DNA from: Orenia metallireducens | GTDB taxonomy: Bacteria; Bacillota; Halanaerobiia; Halobacteroidales; Halobacteroidaceae | Assembly (NCBI RefSeq): GCF_003001995.1 | Contig: NZ_PVNB01000006.1 | Coordinates: forward strand, 62,001 to 126,000 | Length of the DNA: 64,000 nt | Direction of reading: 5' to 3' | Part shown: piece by piece, positions 8,663-17,760 of the stretch | How the letters are laid out: every line of letters begins with the position of its first letter | Position numbering within the stretch: position 1 is the stretch's first letter | Notes under the pieces: generated by a model | The model's database searches: none | Told to the model about the DNA's origin: nothing | The model's input: only the letters and a program-made list of their open reading frames with translations | Position numbers and translations under genes: made by a program

Positions 8663-9442
8663 TTATTTCCTAGCCGATACATTAATCCTCCTAAAGGTCT
8701 CAAAACACCTTCCATCTTCTAGCTCAGTACTTTCTAACATTCTCTTAATCACAATATTTCTAAAGGATTCAGCATCTTCTTCTGCTATAAATTCTAAAAA
8801 TGGTACTAAAGAAGGATGCTCAATCCACTTGACCAATTCAGCAGAGTTAGGAAAATTCCAATCAGCATTCTCTTCCCAAACCTCTATCTGACTGAATTTG
8901 CACCCTGCAATTAACTCCTCATAATGACTGACTTTAGGCATATACCAAGGCCATTCAAAACCATTGAAGTACCTTCTATATCTAGCTTCTTTAATCGTTC
9001 TTCTGATCACCCCAAAATAGTTGGAGCAATTACCATCAGCAGCAAAATTAAAACGAATTGTTCCTTTAGGTTTTAATGCCTTAAAGCAGTTATTGAGTAA
9101 GTTATTATGGTCTTTCACCCAATGCAAAGCCGCATTAGAAAAGATAAGATCAAATTGCTCTATAAAGTTAATCTGATTGATATCCATTACTTGAAAGTCT
9201 AGATTCTCTTTAAGCAATCTAGTAGCAGTCTTGACCATCCCTAAAGAGGCATCAATACCTAAAACCCTACCCTTGGGAACAGCTTCAGCCAATTGAGCAG
9301 TCAATACTCCATCACCACAGCCTAAATCGAGGATAGTCTCATCTCCTTTTAAGTCTAGCTCTCCTATTAATCTTCTTCCCCATTCTTTCTGATGTTTAGA
9401 AGCCTTCTTATACTTCTCACCATCAAATTCAAAATTTTTCAC
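8663..9442 (-). CDS. Class I SAM-dependent methyltransferase (trans-aconitate methyltransferase-like)
   Basis: A Rossmann methyltransferase: motif I ILDLGCGDG, acidic motif II VLGIDASLGM, and NAALHWVKD, a signature often seen in Tam/BioC-like enzymes. The C-terminal half, with WPWYMPK and a DWNFPNSAELVKWI segment, resembles trans-aconitate methyltransferases. The substrate is inferred only from this likeness. GTG 9442 is preferred because AAAGG lies ten bases upstream; GTG 9451 is a single base from it. It is probably cotranscribed with the tautomerase gene upstream. Confidence 0.82.
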   Translation of the reverse strand: MKNFEFDGEKYKKASKHQKEWGRRLIGELDLKGDETILDLGCGDGVLTAQLAEAVPKGRVLGIDASLGMVKTATRLLKENLDFQVMDINQINFIEQFDLIFSNAALHWVKDHNNLLNNCFKALKPKGTIRFNFAADGNCSNYFGVIRRTIKEARYRRYFNGFEWPWYMPKVSHYEELIAGCKFSQIEVWEENADWNFPNSAELVKWIEHPSLVPFLEFIAEEDAESFRNIVIKRMLESTELEDGRCFETFRRINVSARK

Positions 9443-9457
9443 TACAAACACACCTTT

Positions 9458-9715
9458 CTACTCTTCTTTTAGGCTCAATAATTCCTTTCCCACCTTTTCT
9501 TCTACACCCATCTTTCCACATCCTTCACCAAACTTGATAGAATGTAACTCTCCTCCTGTTGCCCAATTACTCCTATCATATTCATCAATTATCACTGTAA
9601 CCCATTCTGCTTTAACATTTAATATCTCGACTGCTTCCTTAGTAATGGCTTTTACAAATCTTTTCTTCTGCTCTATAGTTCTTCCTTTAGCCAATTTCAG
9701 ATTAATATAAGGCAT
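9458..9715 (-). CDS. 4-oxalocrotonate tautomerase family protein
   Basis: Begins MPYINLKLAKGR; after Met removal Pro1 would be the catalytic base typical of the tautomerase superfamily. The segment RTIEQKKRFVKAITKEAVEIL is the family helix, and WVTVIIDEYDRSNWATGG matches the second strand region of the PptA-like group. At 85 residues it is longer than the 62-residue classic enzyme because of a C-terminal extension. The substrate is unknown. ATG 9715 follows GGAGGTG. Confidence 0.85.
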   Translation of the reverse strand: MPYINLKLAKGRTIEQKKRFVKAITKEAVEILNVKAEWVTVIIDEYDRSNWATGGELHSIKFGEGCGKMGVEEKVGKELLSLKEE

Positions 9716-9760
9716 CTTAGCACCTCCATAAATAATATTAATTTAAATTATTTTAAATCA

Positions 9761-10420
9761 TTAACAGAATCTTTCCACAAAATCATAGATTAGCTCTGCT
9801 GTTATCCCCCAAATAATTCCTTGCTCAGTCTGATAGAGATATATCTTATGATCCTTTCCACTCCAAGGCTTAGTATAGCGCTGAGGCAGTCCTAACTCTT
9901 TAGCTGGAAAGGTTATTACCTCTTCGCCATTTTGATTAAAATAGCTAGGCTGTATCTCTAGTCTGACCTGATACTCCTGAGGACTATTATCTTTAAAATA
10001 AGCTATGGGAAGAGTAAATACTTCAGCAACCTCTCCTCGATTTATCTCTAAATCCTCTAAGCTATCTATCTCTAAAACTCCTACAAAGGTATCGATAGTT
10101 GCTCCCATAGCTGCCACTAAGGTATCTAGCTTACCTATAATCTTAATATTCTCCTTAATAACCCCCAACTCTTCCATAGTCTCTCTAATAGCAGTATCCT
10201 CATAATTTGAATCAATCCTGGGGTCATATTTACCACCTGGAAAACAGACCTCCCCACCTTGACTGATATTAGCAGCCCTTCTTTCAAAAAGAAGATGATA
10301 CTCTCCATCTATCCAATATAGTAACAATAAGACAGCTGAATTAAAGTACTTGTCCTTTCTATGTATCCCTGGGAATTTAGGTAGCTTATCCTTTAAATCA
10401 TCTAAAAATTTATCATGCAT
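9761..10420 (-). CDS. Nudix hydrolase, NudL-like CoA pyrophosphatase
   Basis: A 219-residue protein with a complete Nudix box at about residues 62-86 (GGKYDPR...EDTAIRETMEELGV), supplying the REXXEE metal site. The preceding LLFERRAANISQGGEVCFPGG matches the extra motif of the UPF0035/NudL group, which splits CoA into phosphopantetheine and 3',5'-ADP. It is cytoplasmic. ATG 10420 follows AAAGGAGGA. CoA specificity rests on the motif and has not been tested. Confidence 0.87.
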   Translation of the reverse strand: MHDKFLDDLKDKLPKFPGIHRKDKYFNSAVLLLLYWIDGEYHLLFERRAANISQGGEVCFPGGKYDPRIDSNYEDTAIRETMEELGVIKENIKIIGKLDTLVAAMGATIDTFVGVLEIDSLEDLEINRGEVAEVFTLPIAYFKDNSPQEYQVRLEIQPSYFNQNGEEVITFPAKELGLPQRYTKPWSGKDHKIYLYQTEQGIIWGITAELIYDFVERFC

Positions 10421-10612
10421 CTATGATTCCTCCTTTAATAGCTTATTGACCTATTTTTAATATATCTCTATACTTAGCTTATATTATAAATTCAACTCTT
10501 GATTTATTAAATTCAGTATTAGTAAAGATATTCCTGCTATAATTAACTATTGGAACCTTATTCACTGTATATACTAAAATAAGATTTTAATATGAAGTAA
10601 TATAGAGATAAT

Positions 10613-10729
10613 GCGACACTTTGCAACTAAGTATAAGGCTAAGATTAAGTTTGAGTAAATCATAAAAACACTGCTTAAACTATCCTTAGACTTATACTTA
10701 ATCTTATACTTAAACTCAAAAAGTGTCGC
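10613..10729 (-). repeat. TIR-bounded fold-back element, copy A (117 bp)
   Basis: Bounded by GCGACACTTT and AAAGTGTCGC-type ends; the core is an imperfect hairpin of TAAGTATAAG/CTAAG/ATTAAG words. The reverse complement is identical, base for base, to 41668-41784. Outside the ends lies a right-type flank on the low-coordinate side (TATAGAGATAAT). On the other side, at 10730-10754, lies the conserved left-type flank ATATTCCCATTAAGTCTCAC, which is also found beside the copy at 59555. The 442-bp gap 10421-10862 otherwise holds only this element and a terminator. Confidence 0.9.
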
Positions 10730-10824
10730 AATATTCCCATTAAGTCTCACTTTACATTTTTAAGATATAATTGCATCCCCCAAATAATTAGGGAATTTTA
10801 ACATCATTCTCTATTTAAAAATTA

Positions 10825-10852
10825 AAAGCTACCAACCAAAGTCGGTAGCTTT
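10825..10852 (-). terminator. Intrinsic terminator of the envelope glycosyltransferase operon
   Basis: Perfect nine-base stem AAAGCTACC...GGTAGCTTT, followed on the minus strand by TTTTAATTTTTA. It begins about ten bases after the stop of the last gene of the island. Confidence 0.85.
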
Positions 10853-10862
10853 ACTCAATAAT

Positions 10863-12509
10863 CTAATTATTCATTGTTTTTATTAACAACATATCATTAC
10901 TTCCAACCTTATACTCCCTGACTAGCCAACCTTCTTTAACTTCAAAGGAGTTATAAAATTTATCCTTATCAGAGACAATTAAAATTACACCCTTGGAATT
11001 ATCTAAAAATTTCTTTACTTCTTCTTTACTTTCAAAGATATAATCATAATAGATTCCATTATAAAAGATAAATCCACTATCATTATTATGAGAACCCCAT
11101 AGTCCCACCTCTTCATCAGCTACTTGCAAAACAGCTAGATCATCGGCCAAATATCGTTCACTCTTAACAAAATTAACACTTGGCATAACTATGGTTTTCA
11201 TTAATAAAATCAATACTACTGAAAAAGTTAAGGTAACTGTAAATACTCTCTTACTACTCTTTTGGAATATTAAAGAGAGGAAAAGAAGTCCCCAAATAAT
11301 AAAGAATAATGATAAAGATTTAATAACAGTAGTAAAGCCATATTCTCTTATCATAGAAGTGCTAAACTCTTTCTCTAATAGATCAAAGCCTTGTAATGAC
11401 AAGAATATTCCCGCTATTAAAATCAAGATACCAAAAATTAATACTGGAATCTTTAGCCCCTTTAAAGATTCTATCTGCTTCTTAGAAAATTCACTGAAAT
11501 ACCACCCAATTAAAAGAGCAAAGGCTGGATATACCTGTAACAAGTATATTCCCCGCTTACTCCCTACAAAACTCAATATAATCAAAATACTCATAAACCA
11601 GATACAATTAAATTGTATTAACTTAGGTAAAGTATCTCTCTTCTTCCACAGATAATAGGCTGCTGGAATTAAGAATATAGTCCAAGGCAAAGCTTCAATT
11701 GGGAAGTTAATCAGATAATAATAAACAGGATTGGGATGACCTTGTGCTCCAGTAGAATACTCAAATAACTGGTCTATTACTGTTACTTTAAAATAATTAT
11801 ATCCTGCGACTTTAAAGACCAAAGCTATCCAAATTCCAACTACCACAGCAAAGAATATAAACCCTTTAATCCAGGCTATATTCTTCAGCTTAGCTAATTC
11901 TTTACTTATAGCTGCATAGACTAAAATAACAACTACTGGTAATAAGGCTACTGGGCTTTTGACTAAAGAAGCAACCCCCATTAACAAAAAAGCTAAACAA
12001 GACTTCCAACAACTATCTTTATCTTCTAATTGTTCATATAATAAAATCATAGCTATAGTAGTACAGAAGATAAGTGGAATATCTAAATTGACCCTCATGG
12101 CAAACCAGAAGTAATTACCAATAGTTGCTAAAACAATTCCCATTAAGATTCCAACTCTTCTTTCTAATTTACTCCCGTAATAATAACTAAGTATTCCAAC
12201 TAACAGACTTCCCAAAATAATCCCAGGTAATCTGACCGTTGTAACAGTTATCTTGCCAACTAGTGCTGAAAAAGCTGCAATTATCCCAAAATATAATGGT
12301 GGTTTCTCATAATAAATCTCCTGATTTAAATGAGGAATAATCCAGTTTCCTTCTGCTAACATCTCTCTAGCTACTTCTGAGTAACGTGGCTCATCAGGAG
12401 ACCACAGATCATAATTCCAAATATTAAAGAGATATAAGCTAAAAACAATAACAGTTAATATTAAAGTATAGATTAAGAGCTTTTTATCATAGTTAATCCT
12501 TTTAATCAA
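10863..12509 (-). CDS. GT39-family (ArnT-like) membrane glycosyltransferase
   Basis: An integral membrane protein of about 548 residues with a dozen or so hydrophobic helices. After helix 1 comes WSPDEPRYSEVAREM, the acidic DE motif in the first external loop that binds the metal and lipid-phosphate sugar in PMT/ArnT enzymes, then EKPPLYF. It should move a sugar from a polyprenyl-phosphate carrier to a lipid or protein on the outer face of the cytoplasmic membrane. TTG 12509 is chosen because GGGGAGGA lies nine bases upstream; TTG 12545 has no comparable site. It is a paralogue of the next gene and last in the island. Confidence 0.85.
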   Translation of the reverse strand: MIKRINYDKKLLIYTLILTVIVFSLYLFNIWNYDLWSPDEPRYSEVAREMLAEGNWIIPHLNQEIYYEKPPLYFGIIAAFSALVGKITVTTVRLPGIILGSLLVGILSYYYGSKLERRVGILMGIVLATIGNYFWFAMRVNLDIPLIFCTTIAMILLYEQLEDKDSCWKSCLAFLLMGVASLVKSPVALLPVVVILVYAAISKELAKLKNIAWIKGFIFFAVVVGIWIALVFKVAGYNYFKVTVIDQLFEYSTGAQGHPNPVYYYLINFPIEALPWTIFLIPAAYYLWKKRDTLPKLIQFNCIWFMSILIILSFVGSKRGIYLLQVYPAFALLIGWYFSEFSKKQIESLKGLKIPVLIFGILILIAGIFLSLQGFDLLEKEFSTSMIREYGFTTVIKSLSLFFIIWGLLFLSLIFQKSSKRVFTVTLTFSVVLILLMKTIVMPSVNFVKSERYLADDLAVLQVADEEVGLWGSHNNDSGFIFYNGIYYDYIFESKEEVKKFLDNSKGVILIVSDKDKFYNSFEVKEGWLVREYKVGSNDMLLIKTMNN

Positions 12510-12592
12510 AATAAATTCCTCCCCAAAATTATTCGAATCTTCCAATTAATATTTTGATATGTTTAAGATTCTCCAAAACCCCTCTCTTCCCT

Positions 12593-14215
12593 TCATTGTT
12601 CTTGCTTTAATAATAAAAGATAATCATTTGATGAATATACTTGCTTAAAGTCATCAGCTAATTTATTCTTAAAATTACTCCAATGATTAATGTTCATAAT
12701 TATTAAAACCTGTTTGTTATTTCTAATATAACTAAATAAATTCTCTTCTCCCTTTATATCAGGAATGATAAATCCAGTATAGACTGCTAAAGTTTCAGGC
12801 TGTCCATATTCGTAAGCAACAATATTATTTAAGCCTTGCTCTTTAAATTTTTTCATTTTATTAGCAATAGGTCTTTTAGTATAGGTAGCACTTAAAGGTG
12901 GAACTACTCCCCATGAAAAATTAACCAAAAAAATAGAAATCAATAATAAAAACAGATACGGAATAATCTTATAGCTCTTCTTAGCTAGTGAAAATAATAT
13001 AATTAGACTTAATCCAAGCATAGAAATGACTGTAGGCATTAATATATGCCTTAAGTCAATGCCTTCTATAGTTTCAGGAATTAACAGAGTAATTATTATA
13101 AATAAGATAGCAGCCATAGCTGCTGGAATAACTAGATAACTGTTATTTGTCCTCTTCTCTAAAACTTTTTTGAATAGCATTGCTACTAATAGACTAGCTG
13201 CTGGATAAATAGGAAGCAGATAAATATCTAATTTACCACTGATCATAGAAAAGAGTAAAAAAGGCATCCAAAACCAAGCTAATAGAAATTTAAATTCTCT
13301 GCTTAAATTTCTTCTATTCTTAAGAGCATAGACAAAACTACTAATTAAAAACATAGACCATGGTAAAAAAGTCAAAGGGAACATAATAAAGTAATAATAA
13401 AAGGATCTTTGATGAGCAAAAGACTTAACTGAACGACCAAAGGTCTGTACAATCAATAGCTCATAAGCATATTCTTTACCACCACTAATAATAGCTGGTA
13501 TAATCCATAATAAAACTACTATAAAAAAAGTCATAAAACCTTTAAATATATTCATCTTCTTCAATTCAGCTAAATTACCTTCTAACAAGAGAAAGAAAAA
13601 AACTATTGATAACGGGTCTAAAAACCCAGCTGGTCCCTTAATAACTGTAGCAATTCCCATTAACAAGAACATCAATTGATAGTATCTACCCTTAACTTCC
13701 TTATCAGTAGAATATCCAATAAAAAATAATAATAGAGCAGCAGTGATAAATAAACTCATCATCATATCCATTCTGACAAAAATCGACATTCCAAAAAATA
13801 AAAAACTAGTAGTCAAGATCAATGAAGCTAGTAATGAATATTTGTTTTTCATAAATACACTGCCAATAAAGAAGGTCAGTATTACAACCATTATTGAGCT
13901 AATTATACTAGGTAGAACCATAGCCAGTGTTGAATAGGTTCCAAAGATAACTTTAAATAGATTCAAAACCCAAAAGTAAGCAGGAGGCTTATCTGAATAA
14001 AACCTTCCTGCTAACTGGGGAACTAACCACTGGTGGTTAACTAACATCTCTCTAGCAACCTCCACATATCTCAATTCATCACGATAATGTAAATCACGAT
14101 TGATTGCTGAAGGAATATAAATAAATCCACAAAATATAACTATTACTAACAGGGACAATAAAATCTTATTTTTAGTAATATTATTGTTTTTAATATTAAT
14201 CCTTCTCCCTTTCAC
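12593..14215 (-). CDS. GT39-family (ArnT-like) membrane glycosyltransferase, second copy
   Basis: A 540-residue polytopic protein with the same architecture as its neighbour: NRDLHYRDELRYVEVAREM carries the external-loop acidic motif, then SDKPPAYFW. The C-terminal domain follows the last helices. GTG 14215 overlaps the LAB_N gene by 20 bases and lacks a good ribosome-binding site of its own, so translation probably depends on coupling; the true start is uncertain. Two tandem copies suggest two acceptors or two sugars, or a pair of partners. Confidence 0.82.
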   Translation of the reverse strand: MKGRRINIKNNNITKNKILLSLLVIVIFCGFIYIPSAINRDLHYRDELRYVEVAREMLVNHQWLVPQLAGRFYSDKPPAYFWVLNLFKVIFGTYSTLAMVLPSIISSIMVVILTFFIGSVFMKNKYSLLASLILTTSFLFFGMSIFVRMDMMMSLFITAALLLFFIGYSTDKEVKGRYYQLMFLLMGIATVIKGPAGFLDPLSIVFFFLLLEGNLAELKKMNIFKGFMTFFIVVLLWIIPAIISGGKEYAYELLIVQTFGRSVKSFAHQRSFYYYFIMFPLTFLPWSMFLISSFVYALKNRRNLSREFKFLLAWFWMPFLLFSMISGKLDIYLLPIYPAASLLVAMLFKKVLEKRTNNSYLVIPAAMAAILFIIITLLIPETIEGIDLRHILMPTVISMLGLSLIILFSLAKKSYKIIPYLFLLLISIFLVNFSWGVVPPLSATYTKRPIANKMKKFKEQGLNNIVAYEYGQPETLAVYTGFIIPDIKGEENLFSYIRNNKQVLIIMNINHWSNFKNKLADDFKQVYSSNDYLLLLKQEQ

Positions 14216-14459
14216 TATTTTTCTTGATTAAAATTAAATTTCTTAGATAGATAAATGAACCAGCAGCTTGCCCTAGAATAAAGACAGGATCTTTTTGGTG
14301 AATCGCATAACTTAATAAAGTAAGACTGCCTGCAATACTTAAATACCAGAATACATTAGGGATCACACTCTGTTTAGCCTTCTCAGAAGCTATCCATTGT
14401 ACAATAAATCTCAAAGAAAAAATCACTTGCCCGATTAATCCTATCACTATCCACAACAT
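14196..14459 (-). CDS. Lipid-A-biosynthesis N-terminal (LAB_N) domain membrane protein
   Basis: An 87-residue protein with three hydrophobic segments. FSLRFIVQWIASEKAKQSV and PNVFWYLSIAGSLTLLSYA are the signature of the LAB_N family, small membrane proteins found alone or fused to lipid-A enzymes and often next to GT2 and GT39 genes. The exact role is unknown; a carrier, flippase or scaffold function for the lipid-linked sugar is plausible. Its ATG overlaps the GT2 stop (TAATG), showing tight translational coupling. Confidence 0.85.
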   Translation of the reverse strand: MLWIVIGLIGQVIFSLRFIVQWIASEKAKQSVIPNVFWYLSIAGSLTLLSYAIHQKDPVFILGQAAGSFIYLRNLILIKKNSEREKD

Positions 14460-15184
14460 TAATTATCTTCTCCCTTAATTTGATAATCTATCTGCCTTTT
14501 CTGCATCCATCTTACAGCTAAGGTATCCTTCAAACCAGCCCACAAACGATTACTAATCCCATACTTAGAACTACCCTCATGTCTAGGATAATGATTGACT
14601 GGAACCTCTATTACACTATACCCCTTCATCTTAGCTAAAGTAGGAAAGAAACGATGCATTCCTTCAAATAAATTATAGTCTTTAACTACTTCACTTTTAA
14701 ATAATTTCAAAGGACAACCTGTATCAATAATCTCCTCATTAGTTAGCCAATTTCTGACACCGTTAGCAATCTTAGAAGATATCTTCTTAATAACTGTATC
14801 CTCTCGGTCTACCCTTACTCCACAAACCAAATCATACTCTTCAATCTTTGTTAATAGCTTTAAAATATCTGTTGGATCAACCTGCAAATCAGCATCTAAT
14901 GTAGCTACCAACCTTCCTTCCGCCTTCTCAAAGGCTGCTGCAAAGGCTGCAGTCTGTCCATTATTCTCTGTAAAATGGTATACTCTAACCTCTTTATACT
15001 CTGCAGCTAACTGATCAAGCAACTCACTACTTCCGTCAATACTTCCATCATCAATATATATAATTTCAAAGGATTCAACCTCATCGGCTATTGCTTGTAT
15101 GATTTTTTCAGTCAATGGTCTTAAATTACCATATTCATTATAGACTGGTGCAACTACGGATAACTCTACTTGATAATCCTTCAT
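14459..15184 (-). CDS. GT2-family glycosyltransferase (polyprenyl-phosphate sugar synthase-like)
   Basis: A GT-A fold enzyme with APVYNEYGNL at the start, IDDGSIDGS, and the DADLQVDP metal/nucleotide motif; TGCPLKLF and PTLAKMKGY fit the DPM1/ArnC group. It would transfer a sugar from an NDP donor to undecaprenyl phosphate for use by the adjacent GT39 enzymes. It lacks the two C-terminal transmembrane helices of ArnC, which the LAB_N protein next door may replace. ATG 15184 is chosen for AAAAGGGG seven bases upstream; 15217 would overlap the epimerase gene. Confidence 0.87.
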   Translation of the reverse strand: MKDYQVELSVVAPVYNEYGNLRPLTEKIIQAIADEVESFEIIYIDDGSIDGSSELLDQLAAEYKEVRVYHFTENNGQTAAFAAAFEKAEGRLVATLDADLQVDPTDILKLLTKIEEYDLVCGVRVDREDTVIKKISSKIANGVRNWLTNEEIIDTGCPLKLFKSEVVKDYNLFEGMHRFFPTLAKMKGYSVIEVPVNHYPRHEGSSKYGISNRLWAGLKDTLAVRWMQKRQIDYQIKGEDN

Positions 15185-15209
15185 AACACATCCCCTTTTC
15201 TTATAAAAT

Positions 15210-16154
15210 CTATTCATATATTTCTTTAAGCCATTGAATTTCTCTTTCTAAACCTTCTCTTAAGCCTATTTTAGGTTGATAGTCCAGTCTCTTTCTAATC
15301 TTACTCTCATCTGCTTCAGTATGTCTAACATCACCTTTAGCTACCTCTTTGTATTCTCGCCTAGCATTTTTACCTATTATTTCTTCCATAATATCAAGCG
15401 TCTGATTTAAGGTAACCCGCTCTCCTGCTCCACCTACATTAAATATTTCACCTTCTATATCACTTAAAGCCGCTAAGATATTTGCTTCTACTATATCACT
15501 AACATAGGTAAAATTACGAGATTGTTCGCCATCACCAAAGATTATCAACTTTTCACCTTGTAAAATAGCCTTAATAAAGATATGAAAAGCCATATCTGGT
15601 CTCTGCCTCTCTCCAAAAACAGTAAAGTATCTTAATGATATAGTTGGAACACTGAAATTCTTCCAATATAAATAACATAAGTTCTCTGCTGCCAACTTTG
15701 CTACCCCATATGGGGATACTGGCTGTAAATAATTGCTCTCTTTCATTGGTAATTGATCAGTATCACCATAAACCGATGATGATGATGCATAAATAAACTT
15801 TTTAATCTTAGATTCTCTAGCAGCCTCTAATAATTGTTGGGTCAACCGAATATTATTATCAGTATAGATATCAAAATTACTTCCCCAACTAGATCTCACA
15901 CCAGCCTGAGCTGCTTGATGATATATGTAGTCAACCCCTGTTAATAAATCTACTAGATCCATCTCTAATAAATTGGCTTCAATAAAATTAAAATTCTTCT
16001 CCTTAATAATAGTTTCTAAGTTCTTCTCTTTTAATTTACGTGAATAATAATCAGTAAAACAATCTATTCCAATTACCTTCTCTCCTCTTTTTAACAATTC
16101 TTCAGCCAAATTTGAACCAATAAAACCTGCTACTCCTGTTATTAAATGAACCAT
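15210..16154 (-). CDS. NAD-dependent NDP-sugar epimerase (UDP-glucuronate/UDP-glucose 4-epimerase-like)
   Basis: A 314-residue short-chain dehydrogenase-type epimerase: ITGVAGFIGSNLAE is the NAD-binding loop, YASSSSVYGD and the catalytic SPYGVAKLAAE (YxxxK) are intact, and RYFTVFGERQRPDMA is the usual substrate loop. The DCFTDYYSRKLKEKNL segment after the first strand resembles UDP-glucuronate 4-epimerases. It probably makes the sugar nucleotide used by the GT2 enzyme immediately downstream. ATG 16154 follows AAAGGGG. Confidence 0.87.
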   Translation of the reverse strand: MVHLITGVAGFIGSNLAEELLKRGEKVIGIDCFTDYYSRKLKEKNLETIIKEKNFNFIEANLLEMDLVDLLTGVDYIYHQAAQAGVRSSWGSNFDIYTDNNIRLTQQLLEAARESKIKKFIYASSSSVYGDTDQLPMKESNYLQPVSPYGVAKLAAENLCYLYWKNFSVPTISLRYFTVFGERQRPDMAFHIFIKAILQGEKLIIFGDGEQSRNFTYVSDIVEANILAALSDIEGEIFNVGGAGERVTLNQTLDIMEEIIGKNARREYKEVAKGDVRHTEADESKIRKRLDYQPKIGLREGLEREIQWLKEIYE

Positions 16155-16232
16155 TTATTAATACACCCCTTTATATCTCAATAAATTAAAATAGTTAAAA
16201 ACTATAATTAATATCTTTCAATTTGGATATTA

Positions 16233-16299
16233 CGATACTTTTTTGCTTTAATGGTTAGGGATTAAAGGTTTACTCTTTATCTAATACATAAAGTATCTT
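16233..16299 (+). repeat. Degenerate short TIR-bounded element (copy F)
   Basis: CGATACTTTTTT at the left and AAAGTATC followed by TTAATCTCTCTAT at the right match the family ends and right flank with a few changes. The core is only about 45 bp (TTAGGGATTAAAGGTT words). It lies between the epimerase gene and the histidine kinase gene. Confidence 0.5.
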
Positions 16300-16344
16300 A
16301 ATCTCTCTATTCTGTAAATTTTATTATTAAGATAAATGAATCAC

Positions 16345-17760
16345 TTAATTGCCTTTTTTATTCTGTGGAAGATAAATAGTAAAAGTACTCCCTTGATTGA
16401 TTTCACTTTCAAGTTCGATAATTCCCTTATGAACTTTTACAATCCATTGGCAGATTGATAAACCTAATCCACTTCCACCACTAGCTCTAGAACGGGACTT
16501 ATCTACACGATAAAACCTATCAAAGATATAAGCTTGCTCTTCTTTAGAGATACCAATACCAGTATCCTTAATCTCAATTTTAATCTGATTATTTTTAGCT
16601 TTAGTGTCAATATATATACTACCTTTAGGATGAGTATATTTAATAGCATTATCTAAAAGATTTATTAACAACTGAGTCAACATACTCTGATCACCATAGA
16701 GATTTAATCCTTGCTCAACCTTAGAATCTATGTTTATATCCTTCTTTAATGCCAATTCCTCCATCTCTTCAATAACTATTTCAACCAATTCTGTGAAATC
16801 TAAATTTTCTTTCTCAATAGGTTGTTGATTCATATCACTACGAGCTAATAATAGTAATTGACCTACTAAATGGCTCATGTAATCGGTCTGCTTGTGGATA
16901 ACCTTTAAGGAATGTCTGTAATCCTTAATAGACCTTTCTCCTTTTAAATTTTCTTCAGCATGAGCTCTAATTATAGCAATAGGAGTCCTTAGCTCATGGG
17001 AAGCATCACTGGTAAATCTCTTCTCTCTACTAAAGGCTTCTTCTAAACGGTTTAATAAATCATTTAAAGTATCTATCAAACGCCCTGTTTCATCATCACT
17101 ATTCTTAGCAATTATTCTTTTGGACAAATTACTATGGCTTATAGCTTGTGCCGTCTTATTAATCTGGTCAATAGGCTTTAATGCTTTATAAGCTAAGAAA
17201 TAACCACCACTACTAGCCAACAATAAAGTTAATGGTATTCCAAATATTAAAATAGTTATTAGCTTATTCAAGGTTGCTTCTTCATCAGTTAAAGAACGGG
17301 CCAATCTTAAATATCCTATAGACTCTTGGTTGTTTTTAGCTATTACAGTCACTACTACCCATTTCTCATCACTTCCCCTACCTTCTAATTCTATTAAAAA
17401 ATCAGATTCAACAGACTCAATTATTTTAGGAGTTACTTTATCAACATCTTTTCCCATAAGTAGTTCTCCCGATTGATTATAAAAAGCACTGATAGTCCCT
17501 TTAAAAACAATCTCCTCCAACTCTTCCTCTAATTTAAGCAAATATGGTCCGCCATCTTCTTCCTGTTCTTTACTTACTTCTCTTAAAACCTTCTCTGCCT
17601 GAATTTGTAGTTGCTCTCTTACTCTATCATGAATATAATTTTCCATACTCCAATAGAGTACTCCATTAAATAATACCAAGACTAAAATTAAAATAATAAT
17701 GTACCAGAAAGTAAGTCTAACCTTAATTCTTGAAAAGAAATTCTTCAATCTAGCCATCAT
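16345..17760 (-). CDS. Two-component sensor histidine kinase (HAMP type)
   Basis: A 471-residue kinase with two membrane helices (about residues 13-33 and 168-190) enclosing an extracytoplasmic sensor of about 130 residues, then HAMP, the H-box SDASHELRTP with the phospho-acceptor His, the N-box LLINLLDNAIKY, G1 KDTGIGIS and G2 GSGLGLSI. The start overlaps the regulator stop as ATGA. It probably senses envelope stress or cations and controls the lipid-glycosylation genes downstream and the PAP2 gene divergently; this is inferred from position. Confidence 0.92.
   Translation of the reverse strand: MMARLKNFFSRIKVRLTFWYIIILILVLVLFNGVLYWSMENYIHDRVREQLQIQAEKVLREVSKEQEEDGGPYLLKLEEELEEIVFKGTISAFYNQSGELLMGKDVDKVTPKIIESVESDFLIELEGRGSDEKWVVVTVIAKNNQESIGYLRLARSLTDEEATLNKLITILIFGIPLTLLLASSGGYFLAYKALKPIDQINKTAQAISHSNLSKRIIAKNSDDETGRLIDTLNDLLNRLEEAFSREKRFTSDASHELRTPIAIIRAHAEENLKGERSIKDYRHSLKVIHKQTDYMSHLVGQLLLLARSDMNQQPIEKENLDFTELVEIVIEEMEELALKKDINIDSKVEQGLNLYGDQSMLTQLLINLLDNAIKYTHPKGSIYIDTKAKNNQIKIEIKDTGIGISKEEQAYIFDRFYRVDKSRSRASGGSGLGLSICQWIVKVHKGIIELESEINQGSTFTIYLPQNKKGN

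Noticed and set aside
8617-8715. N-terminal extension of the GNAT protein
   Set aside because: It would overlap the methyltransferase gene and has no ribosome-binding site, whereas ATG 8616 has a good one.
10613-10729. Integron attC-like site
   Set aside because: The end repeats lack the GTTRRRY/RYYYAAC core sites, and the elements are scattered singly between unrelated genes with no integrase in view.
11191-11655. Long plus-strand open frame opposite the GT39 gene
   Set aside because: It is the antisense shadow of a clear membrane-protein gene and has no start signal or recognisable motif.
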